Shown: positions 1 through 10,995, numbered from the stretch's first letter. The stretch: 64,000 nucleotides of DNA from Elymus sibiricus (GCA_039707655.1 CM077670.1:141960001-142024000), one strand, 5' to 3'. The notes: generated by a model not told the origin, from the letters alone. Made by a program: numbers and translations.

Positions 1-484
1 AAATAACAAAAAAGTCACAAAAAAAAAAGAACCATTACAATGAGATTAGCAACAACAACAAAAAATAGAACAAAATTTAAATGAATAACCACAACAAAAA
101 AAATATGCCAGTCCATAGCAAGCCAGCAATTGCAGTTCGTTCACAAAAAAAATGCAGGAAGCTGCAAACACATAGAAGGGATGCAGTCCGCGGCCTCCAA
201 CAATGCAGTACTGTATGATTAACGAAGAAGTTTTATTACTTCTGAAATGCAGTTCGGCAAACTAAAACAGATTCCTTCTACAGCCTACCACCTACCACAA
301 CATTTATTACTTTCATTGAAAAACTGGCATTCATCCTGGCTGCATAAAACCTATCCATTCGTCCTCCGAACTCACAGAACTTCTCCCCTCTTCTTCTCTT
401 CTCCAAAGCCCACATCTAGGGTTCCGCCCATTCCCCCCTATTATCTGCCTTTCCTCTGTTATCTGCCTTTCCACTGAGCCCATC
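1..484. other. 5' flank of B3 gene 1, TGCAGT-rich
   Basis: No gene is seen here. The sequence is A/T-rich with recurring TGCAGT words (near 131, 181, 203 and 247), the same word that recurs downstream of the gene to about 2890. The last ~100 bases are pyrimidine-rich and contain a TCTAGGGTT-type stretch common in plant 5' UTRs, so the transcript leader of the next gene probably lies at about 380-484. Confidence 0.45.
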
Positions 485-1419
485 ATGGACTGTTCGTGCG
501 GCTGCCTCGCAAGGATGGTGCCCATAGCGGAGGCATGCATGTACTCTGATGGTCTGGAGCTCACCGAGTCTGAGCGGCGCAGTCAGCTCTCCTGCCTGCT
601 GACCACAAACCATGGATTTCGGGCACCATTCCTTTATCGCCTCACAACTGAAGACCTTGAGGAATCATGGGTATGTCTTACCCCCTCTTAGTTTTTCACA
701 ATATCAGGTTACAAATACACATCTGAATGTACCATCACTTTCTTCAGTCTTATCATCAATGCCAAGATCTGTGTTTTTGTTCAGATTTGTCAGAAATTAA
801 CACTAGGTGGTTCTATATATTTTTCTTCAGTCCCATCTTAGATGTTAACAATAGTTAAATATGGAACTGAACAGACGATCCACAACACCCAAACAAAAGA
901 AGTTTAATCGCCCATCCATGCAGTGCACTTGCTATTTGAGAGCAGTACACCTGACCTGAACTTGCATTGCCAAAGTGTTAGCAGAATAGTATATATTCTA
1001 CCAAAGTTACTGGTCAAGTTCGTATATATTTTGGTTCATATATTGCTACTGCTTTATTAATAGTAGTCATATATTTAAACATATTTAAGTCAAATATAAA
1101 CAGAGAATATTAAGATATAGCAAACCGTGTGGTGTTTACTTATAAAGATTCTTTTTCCATGCATGCCAAAATGCAGAAACTGCCATCCACAATAAGGTTT
1201 ACTGCTCCGACTTCAGGGAAGCTTATTTTGGAGACAGAGCACAAGAATGGGTATGAATACATGCAAGCTGACTACCACATTGACTCTGATGGCTATTTCA
1301 ACATAACTGTTGGCTGGAAGGAGTTTATCTCCCAGAATGGGTTTGAGGCCGGAGAAGTGGCGATGGTGATGTTCTACAGGGAAAAAGGCTCCCTGTTATT
1401 TAGAATATTTGCACTGTAG
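485..1419 (+). CDS. B3 DNA-binding-domain-like protein (two-exon model)
   Basis: Proposed exons are 485-670 (62 codons) and 1177-1419 (80 codons plus stop), joined in phase 0 across a GT-AG intron (671-1176). The second exon reads as the C-terminal part of a B3 domain: a KLPSTIRF start, then hydrophobic strands, the landmark GWKEFISQNGFEAGE (Trp-Lys-x-Phe helix followed by the conserved Gly-Glu turn) and a final LLFRIFAL strand. B3 proteins are plant-specific nuclear DNA-binding factors; short REM-type members are common in grasses. The first exon (MDCSCGCLARM start) has no domain I recognise. The last-exon boundary falls at the same place as in the B3 gene at 3415-4837 (intron then Lys-Leu-Pro), so the two are probably related. 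The protein would be about 142 residues, short for the family, so it may be a fragment or a minimal gene. The start is the first ATG after a plausible leader. Confidence 0.55.
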
Positions 1420-1499
1420 GTTGTCTAAAATAAAGCAAACCCTTTATGCTATAAGCTTTTAAAATTAAGTCCATCAGACAACGCAACTCTATGTTCTTC

Positions 1500-2051
1500 A
1501 GACGGTCTGAACAGTCCTTTCTTAATGAATGTGAGCTCATCTGCATCACTTTATCATTCTTTTGCCAAGCTGGTGGGAGATATGCAGTTCTCTAATACAT
1601 ATATTGAGGTGCGCTATATTAAAGAGTGCAGTGCTCTACGTAGTAACAATGCAGTGCGAATGGGCAAAACTTTTGCAGTTCACCTCCGCTGTTTTAAAAA
1701 ATTGTCTTAGTATGCAGTTCTATTCAGTATAACAATGAAGTACGATAGTCCAAACTTTGAAGTTCACTAAACCACATAACCGCTGAACAGTACCTTTTTA
1801 GTGTATGTGAGCTCATATGCATCATTTTATCATTCTTTTGCTAAGTTGGTGGGAGAAACGCAGATCTCTAATACATATAGTGAAGTGCGCTATATTAAAA
1901 AGTGCAGTGCTCTAGGTAGTAACAATGCAGTGCGAATGGACCATACCTTTGAAGTTCAACTCTCCTGCATTAGAACTTGTCATAGTATGCAGTTCTGTTC
2001 AGTATAAGAATGCAGTACGATAGTCCAAACTTTGAAGTTCGCTCAACCACA
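1500..2051. repeat. 276-bp tandem duplication downstream of B3 gene 1
   Basis: Two adjacent units (about 1500-1775 and 1776-2051) align along their length, for example the GTGAGCTCAT block at 1531 and again at 1807. Both encode a similar short open frame (VSS.AS.YHSFAKLVG...), but coding function is unsupported. Several TGCAGT words lie in each unit. Confidence 0.8.
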
Positions 2052-2944
2052 TAATGCATTTACAAAAAAATGAAAAACTCAGAGGCTATCGTGTACACTA
2101 TAATGCAGTTCCAGTGAAGTCCACTACTTACAAACATGCAGTATTCTACAACAATGAAAAGAAATGCAACAATGTAAACAAAGCAGCAGAGATCCAGGCA
2201 TGTTTTGAGGCAAACAGAGGTAAGCAAATACAGTCACAGTTTGACAGCTCGACTAATCGATGTGCAAACACTCAATTTTGAAGAACTGGCTGCAACATTT
2301 CAATCGAGCTCACGGGCCAAAAAAGGTTAAGGATGAACAACAGACGCTGTTCTCAAAAATTGAAACCAAAAATATACCGATTACAGATGCAATAGAGTCG
2401 ATCCAAACGAAAGAAAGACAATACTTGCAAGATTGAAAATGCCTCAACGCGCAAAAATACAAAAACCTAAAATACACAGAGGAGCGGACGAAGCTCATAA
2501 CACCAGCACAATCGATTTCGAAAAAATGAAAGCAGATTACGAACAAAGACGCGGATTATAGATAAACGGGATCGATTAGACGAACGCAAGCTAAGAATTC
2601 CTACTAACAAACCACATCCGAGCGCAAAAAAATAGAATCACACACGAACACGAACGAACAGAGGAAAGCTTGTCCGCCAAATTGGTCGATTTGTGCAAAT
2701 TTTAGCCGGGATTCCAGTAAAGTACAAACAATAATGGACAACGAACGTCCAGAAACAACTAAAACCATCCCGCAACACCCGATTGCATCCAGAACACACG
2801 GACGGACCACAAGCGACAAAGCAGTTCTCACAACTGGCATTGCAGTGCTATTTGTACAGAAATGCAGTGCACTCGCGTTGCGCGTGCAGTTCGGAAGTGT
2901 GGGCAGAATAACTATTATGCCAATATTGGCAGAATAGACGGGCT
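2052..2944. other. Intergenic, no gene seen
   Basis: A/T-rich sequence without a convincing reading frame. TGCAGT words continue (2103, 2137, and a cluster at 2840-2890 with a CGCGTTGCGCG palindrome). Short open frames on both strands lack recognisable domains. Confidence 0.4.
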
Positions 2945-2998
2945 ATGTATGTATATATATATATATATATACATATATACATATATATATATATATAT
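2945..2998. repeat. TA-rich microsatellite
   Basis: A (TA)n tract with a few ACATATATAC interruptions. Such tracts are length-variable and useful as markers. Confidence 0.9.
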
Positions 2999-3065
2999 CC
3001 GAACCCCATATTTATGTATATATATATTCCCCTTTATTTTTCTTATGTATAAAGTTGTGATATAA

Positions 3066-3098
3066 AAGATTTTTATATTTCTTTACAGAGGGAGTATC
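3066..3098. mobile_element. One terminus of a Stowaway-like MITE
   Basis: The segment ends in TTTCTTTACAGAGGGAGTA, the inverted form of the CTCCCTCCGTAAAGAAA terminus seen intact at 60078-60141. No matching opposite terminus was found upstream, so this is a remnant or a diverged copy. Confidence 0.55.
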
Positions 3099-3414
3099 TC
3101 TCTATCAAAAAAACTTTTATGTGTAACTAGTTACTCCTGCCTTTCTACTTCATTTCGCCAATATGCGGGACATCCAGCAACCAGGTCCATGTGCCATGCA
3201 GCAAATTAGAGTGCACAACTGCACGGTAGACTCACCCCGGTCGTAGCGCCGCAGTAATGCCCCATGAGCCATCAAATCACAAAACCCCACCTTTGCAGCA
3301 GTAGCAGTAAGCTGGACGGACAAAGCAGCAATATTTCACTCGACCTGAATCCCCTTCTCCCTCGTCTTCTTGTTCAGAGAAAACCATCTCTCGGCGATTG
3401 CTTAGGGTTTTCTC

Positions 3415-4837
3415 ATGGAGAACCAGGTACGAAATCTTCATCCATCACTGATAAATCCTTGTCCCTTTGTCGCCGATAATCCTAGGATGGCAACCATAGC
3501 CGTTGAAGCATTTTTCTTCATACTGAATCTAGTGTGTTTCATTTGCAGTGCCCAAAGTGCGAGGACCCTATAGGTTTCTGCACCCTTGGCGAGATGCCAG
3601 ACTTGTTCCTTCTCATCCTAACACAGGATTTCAAAAAGCGCACAGTATGTTCCTAGAATCCTCTTTTCTATCCGGTAGGGTTGGGGTTTTTGAACATGCT
3701 GTCGACTAATTTGGAAATTTGAATTGCTATATTTGAATAAAAGGTACTAGTACCATGCTCAACACTGACGTGAAAGAGGAAATTATTTCTAGATTTGGAT
3801 AGCGAATAAATTGTGTTCTCATATTATTTTTCCTGCAGTGCATCCCTTGCTCTGCCAGAACACATGTACTCAAGAAGGTCGGCCTTGCCATAACTGAATA
3901 CACCAGTATAATGATCACATTGGAGACATGCCATGGATATAAGTTCACAGTTGGGTTCATTAACCAAGAAGATCGCTCCTTTTTTTTGGCCAAACTTGGA
4001 TAAACTTTGTCAAGTGTTACGGACTGAAAGTTGGCACACCAATGTTCATGGAAATAGTAGAACCTGGTTTTATGTTCCCTGTGACCTTCCACCCCGATGT
4101 CGTTCCAGTGGTTCATCCATGTTAGTTTTGTATCTGGTTCTTGCATGTTGCCTCTTTTACTTTGTAATCCACCTATTCTGTCTAACTGATCACAATTTGA
4201 CTTTAGAAGTAGCAACAATTTGTGATTCCCTTCTCTCACAATGATGCTACTTCTAACTAACATTTCTTATAATTGGTGACACGCGTAGGTTTTTACAAAG
4301 TGCAGGACACTACTCGTCTGTTATTTGATAAGAACTCGACGGTTACTGATGGCATCGAAGTCGACTGGGACGACATCCACCGATTCCTACACTTTATTGA
4401 TTGTCTTGAGGACCTTGTGGGGCATTTCAATGGTGGAAGGACATGTGGGATATGTGTGCCACTGGTGCACACGTTGAACAGGTCGAATTGTGTCAAGAAA
4501 CTGATGGTATGAGCTGTTTTCTGTTATATATGTTGTTCATAAACTCTTGCTTATACACAGTTTTACAGCTGTGTTCTTCTTCTTGAAACAGAAACTGCCT
4601 CCTTTTATTGTTCCTATACAAATGCCTGGCCATGGTCGAGTTAGACTTGCACTTGGTCACAACATGATGTTTATGTCGACCTACTCCATTTCCCTTAGAG
4701 GTGAAAAGATACTTATTCATGGGTGGTCTCAAATCGTGAAGGCCCGTCGATCTTGGAGAATAGAACAGAAGGTTATGTTCATGCTTTTCCATGGCTCTGA
4801 AGCGAATATCCTATTTATTGACCACATTGCGAGATGA
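3415..4837 (+). pseudogene. B3-domain protein gene, five exons, one apparent frameshift
   Basis: Proposed exons: 3415-3426 (MENQ), 3549-3644, 3839-4120, 4289-4506 and 4592-4837, all with GT-AG introns. Exon 2 holds a Cys-rich start (CPKCEDPIGFC). Exon 3 carries a B3 domain with a WINFVKCYGLKVGTPMF core (Trp...Phe-Val-x-x-x-Gly-Leu-x-x-Gly). Exons 4-5 lead to a second B3-like half (KLPPFIVP ... HGWSQIVKARR ... VMFMLFHG ... ANILFIDHI). Two B3 units and a small first exon fit grass REM-type nuclear DNA-binding proteins. Exon phases agree except inside exon 3: upstream codons run to a stop at about 4002, while the WINF frame is shifted by one. The shift maps to an eight-T run at 3970-3977. Exon 3 then leaves in the phase exon 4 needs, so one missing base explains everything. 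It is a recent pseudogene, or an assembly error in a homopolymer. Confidence 0.7.
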
Positions 4838-4969
4838 AGCCACTTTCAGAAAGTTGTGGATGCGCGGGGTGGCGCCTGGGCCTTGTCCTGGGGCTTGGTG
4901 GCCTCACCCTTCGTTAACTGTAGGCAAAGTGGCACTGTTCGAGGCGTGCCTTGTACGGTTGAACCTGTA

Positions 4970-5056
4970 TAAGTACTCATACTGCTTTCAGCTTTGGTTG
5001 TTAAGTGCTCCTGCTGCTTTCAGTTAACGTTGTTAAGTACTCCTGCTGCTTGTATA
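4970..5056. repeat. Short tandem-like repeats after B3 gene 2
   Basis: Three related ~30-bp blocks share TTGTTAAGT(G/A)CTCCTGCTGCTT. They lie in the likely 3' UTR or just beyond it. Confidence 0.6.
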
Positions 5057-5059
5057 GTC

Positions 5060-7550
5060 TATCATGTTTCTTCAGTCTCTTCTTCCTCCAGCCGCCAAAT
5101 CCAAACCAGCGCCGGCGAGGCCGCCTGCTCCTGCCTCCCACGGCTGGCTGCGCCTCCGCGCACGCATCGCCACCCTACCGTCTCCTAAATCGTTAACGGC
5201 AACGTCAGCCCTACCCCGCACCCAAACCAGTCAACCCTCGTACTCCCCTTTGCCTGTGACTTCACTGCCGCATCTTTCCCGGCTCCTGTTCATTCCCGTC
5301 CGAGGCCTCGCCGTCGTCCTTCGCGTGCCTTGGTGCGCTCCCCACGGCGTTGCCGTCTAGCGTTGTCAACATGGTCAACAAACGAGAGAAATCGGGAGAG
5401 GACTGTACGTGGAGAGGATGACAGCAGGGACCCACCATGTCCATGGGCATACGCAAGCAAGTGCCTCATTGTTACAAGCAAAAAATAAAATGCTTCCTCC
5501 TAGTGGTTTGCTAACATCTGGGACCCACGACATTGTCAGCGTATAGTCAATAGACAAGAGAACTGCACAAGAGCGGCTGACACCTGGGACCTAGTAGCTC
5601 GAGCAGTTTTTTTTGTTATTGTTGAGATGGAGCAGGGTATCAACTGGGTTGTGGCCCGTCTAGCCCAGGCTTCTATTTTACGTTTACCACATGACCAGCC
5701 CAGCTATTTTTTTCTTTGTGAAAATGGCTGGCCCAATTTTTTTTCTTCTGATGAATACCCAATCCAGGCCAACCCAACCCAGGCCAACTTGTTTTTCTCC
5801 GCCCTGCTGGGCTGAAAATCTTTCAAGACAGCTGCAAATCTTAAAAGTAATATGAAATGGGCTGTAAATATAAAAAACACACAACAAATTGGCAATTACT
5901 TTCAAATTTCTAATTTTTTTTCACATTTTCAGATTTCAAATTTCATTGGTTTTTAACCTAATTTAAATATATTTTGAAATTACTTTAAATCTGGCTTGAC
6001 ATTTCAGGATTAAAAATAGTTTGGACCCCACCAAAATATGCAAAATTTTGTTTAAATTTTTAGCCCTGGTCTTGGCCAACAAAAAGAAAATGGGCAGCAA
6101 TAAATTGCATGAGGATTTGCAAATGAGCTATAAATTATTTTAAAAAATAGCAAATGGGTTGTATGCTGTCCGCCACATATTGGGAGGCTGACTTGTGGGC
6201 CTATTAAGTTGAGGCGTATGCAAGAATTCTTTACTTATTATATATTAGTCAACAAACGATTCTAGCAGAAGTGACCGTTGGATGTCAATCCAACGACCGC
6301 TGTGCTTCTTCAATCTCTGATCTTCTTGCTCCAGCCGCCCAATCCAGGGCTGGCGGGACCGCTTGCTCCCTCCTCCCGTGGCCGGCTGTGCTGCCACGCA
6401 GGCCTCACCGTCCCCTCCTACTCGCACCGCTGGCCAGGCCATCCCTCTACTCACCCACACCTCCTATTATTCTCCGGCGACACAGGCCTCACACCGCAGC
6501 CGAACCAGTCAACCCTCGTACTCCCCTCAGCGTGGGCATCTACTGCTGTGGCTTCCCCGGCTCTAGGTCGTTCCCTTCCTGGGCCTCGCCGTCGTCCACC
6601 GCGTTGGTGCTCTCAGCGCGGCGTGGTCAACGTGGTCAACAAACGACAGCCATCGGAAGAGGGATGTACGTGGAGAGGCTGGCAGTAGGGACCCACATGG
6701 TCCATGGCCGCATGCAAGCAAGTGCCTCCTTATTACGTGAAAAAAATGACTCCTCCCCCTGACAGCTGGGACCCACCAGCTATATCTTCGCACGGAAGGA
6801 AGTGCCTCCTTATTACGCAAAAAAACGATTCCTCCCCATGACAACTGGGACCCACCATATTTGGAGGTTGACTTATGGGCCTACTAAGTTGACGCGTACG
6901 CAAGGCTTTGTCAACTTAGTCAACAAACGATTCTAGCAGCAGCGACCGTTAGATGTTAATCCAATGGCCATGCTGCTTCTTCAATCTCTAATCTTCTTGA
7001 TCCAGCCACCCAAACCAGCTCCGGCGGGACCGCCTGCTCCAGCCTCACGTGGCCGGCTGTGCTGCCGCGCAGGCCTCACCGCCCCACCCTACTCCCATCG
7101 CTGGCTAGTCCTTCCCTCTACTCACCCACATCCCCTATTATTCTCCGGCGATGGCAGCCTCACACCACAGTCGAACCAGTCAACCCTCGTACTCCCCTCT
7201 GCGTGGGCATCCACTGCTGCGTCTTCCCCGGCTCCGCGTAGTTCCCTTCCATGACTCATCGTCGTCCACTGCCTTGGTGCTCTCGGCGCAGCATGGTCAA
7301 CGTGGTCAATGAACGACAGCAATCGGAAGAGGATTGTACGCGGTGAGGCTGACAGCTAGACCCACCAGCTACATCTTCGCATGCAAGGAAATGCCTCCTT
7401 ATTACGCGCAAAAAAATGATTCCTCCCCCCTGACAGCTGGGACCCAGCAGCTATATCTTCGCATGCAAGGAAGTGCCTCCTTATCCTCCCTGACAGCTGG
7501 GACCCACCCGGTCAAAGCGTACGTAGCGTTGTCTGTCTGGTCGTGAACGT
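5060..7550. repeat. Three diverged copies of a ~0.5-kb GC-rich module (CACTA-associated, inferred)
   Basis: Modules at about 5062-5500, 6240-6760 and 6885-7420 share the order: CTTCTTC..CTCC(A)GCC(G/A)CC leader, CCGGC(G)...CCGCCTGCTCC, ACCAGTCAACCCTCGTACTCCCC, TGGTCAAC(A/G)TGGTCAA, and a tail repeating GACAGCTGGGACCCACCAGCT and AAGTGCCTCCTTATTACG. Between the first and second lies an A/T-rich stretch (5600-6240) with repeated GGCCCA/GGGCT words. No transposase frame is visible. The GC-rich open frames are compositional. Assignment to CACTA elements is an inference from proximity to the CACTA-like terminus at 9209 and from the style of such sequence in Triticeae. Confidence 0.55.
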
Positions 7551-7854
7551 GTACATACATACTGGTCGATCGGTCTCTCTGCAACGATGAACCGTGGGCA
7601 TGTAAGGAGCGGCACGTGTCATAGTACAGCCCCCGACGTAGCAGTTCAGGCAGCCCCGTCTAAATCATGTACACATACGTACAGCCACACGGCAAAAAAT
7701 ACGGGCACGTGTGTACATACGGGCGGGGTCTCGAATGCATACTCGCGCATACGTACGGCCAGGGCTCTTGTACATGGAGAGGCAACGGACGGCAGCAATG
7801 GCGTCGTGTCCATCGGCAGCCAACCGGCTGGGTCGGAACGGAGGAAACAACGTC

Positions 7855-8560
7855 GTGTTCATCGGGAGCCAAGCGACTCGGTCGGAACGCGTCCTATTCA
7901 TTGGGAGCCAACCATCTTGGACGGTTTGGCGCACCACAAAACGAAGGAAACGGCCTTCTGTTCAACCACCTATGGTCGAAACGGGGTCCTATTCATCGGG
8001 AGGGGTGTGGCGTACAGCAAAACGGAGGAAACAGACTTTTCTTCGAGCGCCTACGGTCGAAACGGGGTCCTGTTGATTGGGAGGGCTCTGGCATACCGCA
8101 AAACGGAGGAAACTGACTTCTCCCCAACTGCCTACGGTTGAAACGGGGGTCCTGTTCATCGGGAGGGGTGTGGCATACCGCAAAACGGGACTCCATGGGC
8201 TACTGTTCATCCACAGTCGACCTCCTCCAGCCTCCACCAGCTACTGTTCATCCACCGTCGACTTCCTCCAGCCTCCACCGGGTACTGTTCATCCAGCCTC
8301 CACGGGGTCCTGTTCATCCACCCCCAACCGGCTAGGGTGTGGCGGCCTCCTCGGGGTCCTGTTCATCCAGCGCCAACCACCTTCACATGGCCAGGGTACT
8401 GTTCATCCACAGCCAACCCACCGGCTGGGGTGGTTCGTATGAGCGGGCGGCAGCAACGGAAACTGTTCATCCACAGCCAACCAACCGGCTCGATCGATGC
8501 GTCTCGACTCGTGCTTACGTGTATCACGCGCGCGGCAGCAACGGGCACTATTCATCAAGA
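7855..8560 (+). repeat. CTGTTCATC subterminal repeat array
   Basis: About 13 copies of (C/A)TGTTCATC(C/G)(A/G)(C/G), near 7857, 7896, 7987, 8068, 8150, 8203, 8243, 8284, 8310, 8359, 8398, 8463 and 8549, always in the same orientation. Spacing is irregular at about 25-90 bp. Dense subterminal motif arrays are the usual transposase-binding arrangement of CACTA elements; that role is inferred. Confidence 0.7.
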
Positions 8561-8609
8561 GACAACCGAACACTGGTTGGCTATGTCTCCCACGGGGGCT
8601 TGATGCAAC

Positions 8610-8865
8610 GCATCGATCGATCGGCTTCAGTAAGCAGCAACAGCGATCAATCGCTCGGGTTCAGTTAGCAACGAAGGAATCAGTCGGGTTCCGTTAGCAG
8701 CTAAGGAATCAGTCGGGTTCAGTTACCAGCGAATGGATCGATCGAGTTCAGTACGTAGTGCGAGGGATCGATCGCTCGGGTTCAGTACGTAGTGCGAAGG
8801 CGAGATCGATCGCTTGGTTTTAGTAAGCGAACGCCTCGCTCGGGTTCAGTTAGGGAGCGCCTCGC
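8610..8865 (+). repeat. GGTTCAGT / GATCGATC subterminal repeat array
   Basis: Eight copies of a (T)CGGGTTCAGTTAGC-like unit at roughly 30-bp steps (about 8624, 8657, 8686, 8716, 8747, 8778, 8815, 8838), interspersed with GATCGATCG palindromes. This is a second motif family nested between the CTGTTCATC array and the terminus. Confidence 0.7.
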
Positions 8866-9209
8866 ACACATACGCGCGTACGAGAGAAACGCGCAAACCA
8901 CACACTGCATCGCTCGGCCCCAACCACCCATCGTAACCGGGAACTCCCCGAAAATTTCCTCGCCCTCACTTCTACCACGATTTTTTACGTCATGGACGGC
9001 CCAAAGAATGTCATGCGGGTGCGTCTCCGGCCCGCCCAGGACAAAAAGCCCATTTTCTGTCATAATTTTTTGTCATAGAAGTAGGAGCACACCACATATA
9101 TGATGATACGTGTTTTTGTCACAATTATTGTCATAGAAGTGTCACAACCATGACAGAAAAAGGTTTCGTTCGGGCCATAATGTCACGGATGTTTCTTTTT
9201 TTTGTACTG

Positions 9210-10395
9210 CTACTTTGATAATTTGATATGTGGGTGGACCGGTGCTAGTGTGTTGTTCTTACTTGAACAGGCAACCCACTTAGGATTACCCCCTCTCGCA
9301 CGCATCCGCAACTACGAAAGAAGAATTAAGATAAATCTAACCATAGCATGAAACATATGGATCCAAATCAGCCCCTTACGGAATAACGCATAAACTAGGG
9401 TTTAAGCTTCTGTCACTCTCGCAACCCATCATCTACTTATTACTCCTCAATGCTTTCCCCTAGGCCCAAATATGGTGAAGTGTCATGTAGTCGACGTTCA
9501 GATGACACCACTAGAGGAAGAACAACATACATATCATCAAAATATTAAACAAATACCAACTTCACATGATTACTTATAACAAGACTTCTCCCATGTCCTC
9601 AAGAACAAAAGTACCTACTCACAAATCATATTTTCAAGATCAAAGGGGTATTGTATATGATTAAGGATCTGAACATATAGTCTTCCACCAAATAAACCAA
9701 CTAGCATCAACTACAAGATGTAATCAACACTACTAGCAACCCACAGGTACCAATCTAAGGTTTTGAGACAAAAATTGAATACAAGAGATGAACTAGGGTT
9801 TGAGAGGATATGGTGCTGGTGAAGATGTTGATGAAGATTGGTCCTCCCATGATGAGAGGAACGTTGGTGATGTCGATGGCTTCAATTTCCCCCTCCCGGA
9901 GGGAAGTATCCCCGGCGGAATCGCTTCGCCAGGAGCAAAAGTGCTCCTGCCCAGGTTCCGCCTCGAGACGGCGGCGCTTCGTCCCGAAAGTCTTCCTCTT
10001 ATTTTTTCTAGGGAAAAAGGCTTCATATAGCAGAAGGTGGGCATCGGAGGGATTCTGTGGGGCCCACAAGACATCAGGGCACGCCCTGGGGGTGGGCGCG
10101 CCCTGTTGTCTTGTGGACAGCAGGTGGGCCCCCTCCAGTAGTTCTTCGTTCCAGTATTTTTTATATATTCAATAAAAAAATCTCCATAAAGTTTCAGGTC
10201 ATTTGGAGCTCCATAGATTAGCTATCTCTGTTGTAGCTCTTTTAGGTCCAGAATTCCAGCTGCCGGCAATCTCCCTCTTCATATAGATCTTGCAAATTAA
10301 GAGACATAAGGCATTAGAATTGCTTCATAAAGTGAAATAATGACCAAAAACATTATAAATAACTGTAGAAAACATAATGCAAAATGGACGTATCA
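9210..10395 (-). repeat. Truncated 3' LTR of element A
   Basis: It aligns to 39809-40981 and ends in the same GGACGTATCA (inverted LTR start). About 330 bases corresponding to 39478-39808 are absent because the CACTA-like terminus abuts at 9209. The next bases (CTCCCCCAAGCTTAGACC) are the inverted polypurine tract. Confidence 0.85.
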
Positions 10396-10635
10396 ACTCC
10401 CCCAAGCTTAGACCTCGCTTGTCCTCAAGCGAAAACCGAACGCAACAATCATGACCTCTTGTTTAGAGAGAGAGGTGTCGATATAACAAAATACGGACAT
10501 GGAAGCATAATGATCATTATCATAACAACAATTATTCGTCATATAACTTCTCATAATCAAGTAACAATTCATCCACGATATTGAAGTATGAAGCAAAAGC
10601 TTTCTTGAAAACAAACAAACTGTGTTCTTAAGCAC
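10396..10635. other. Element A 3' untranslated segment with polypurine tract
   Basis: The inverse complement begins at the right and ends CTTGAGGACAAGCGAGG..AAGCTTGGGGGAG immediately before the LTR, a typical polypurine tract. No reading frame is supported. Confidence 0.65.
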
Positions 10636-10995
10636 TCACCTCCCCGGCAACGGCGCCAGAAAAGAGCTTGATGTCTACTACGCAACTTTATTCTTGTAGA
10701 CTCGTGTTGGGCCTCTAAGCGCAGAGTTTTGTCGGACAGTAGCAATTTTCCCTCAAGTGGATGACCTAAGGTTTATCAATCCGTGGGAGGCGTAGGATGA
10801 AGATGGTCTCTCTCAAACAACCCTGCAATCAAATACAAGAAATCTCTTATGTCCCCAACACACCCAATACAATGGTAAATTGTATAGGTGCACTAGTTCG
10901 GCAAAGAGATGGTGATACAAGTGTAGTATGGATAGTAGAAATAGGTTTTTGTAATATGAAAATATAAAAACAGCAAGGTAACAAGTAACAAAAGT
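10636..10995 (-). repeat. Second LTR 3' end plus primer site of element B
   Basis: It matches 12243-12605 closely, including the primer site and the LTR end in the inverted form GATGTCTACTA(C/T)GCAACTTTATTC. Similarity stops near 10995. Confidence 0.8.

Larger units (their letters stand above)
7556..9209. mobile_element. Terminal region of a CACTA-type DNA transposon (right end)
   Basis: The final ~150 bases are built from repeated GTCATAGAAGT / TGTCACAA / CATGACAGAAAAA words and end TCACGGATGTTTC(T)nGTACTG. This is one base from the GTAGTG end expected of a CACTA...TAGTG family. Upstream are the subterminal arrays listed separately. Only this end is seen; there is no transposase and no left terminus, so the element is a fragment or its left part is unrecognised. 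The junction with an LTR at 9210 is abrupt. Confidence 0.6.

Noticed and set aside
3727..4263. 178-codon minus-strand frame
   Set aside because: Antisense to the B3 gene exon 3 and its introns; no domain, and it is explained by the plus-strand gene.
7587..8141. 184-codon frame in the CACTA subterminal region
   Set aside because: Built from the CTGTTCATC repeat array; overlapping frames are equally open in other phases.
7855..8560. CRISPR-like array of regularly occurring motifs
   Set aside because: Spacing is irregular, repeats are ~10 bp and the genome is a plant; a subterminal transposon array explains it.
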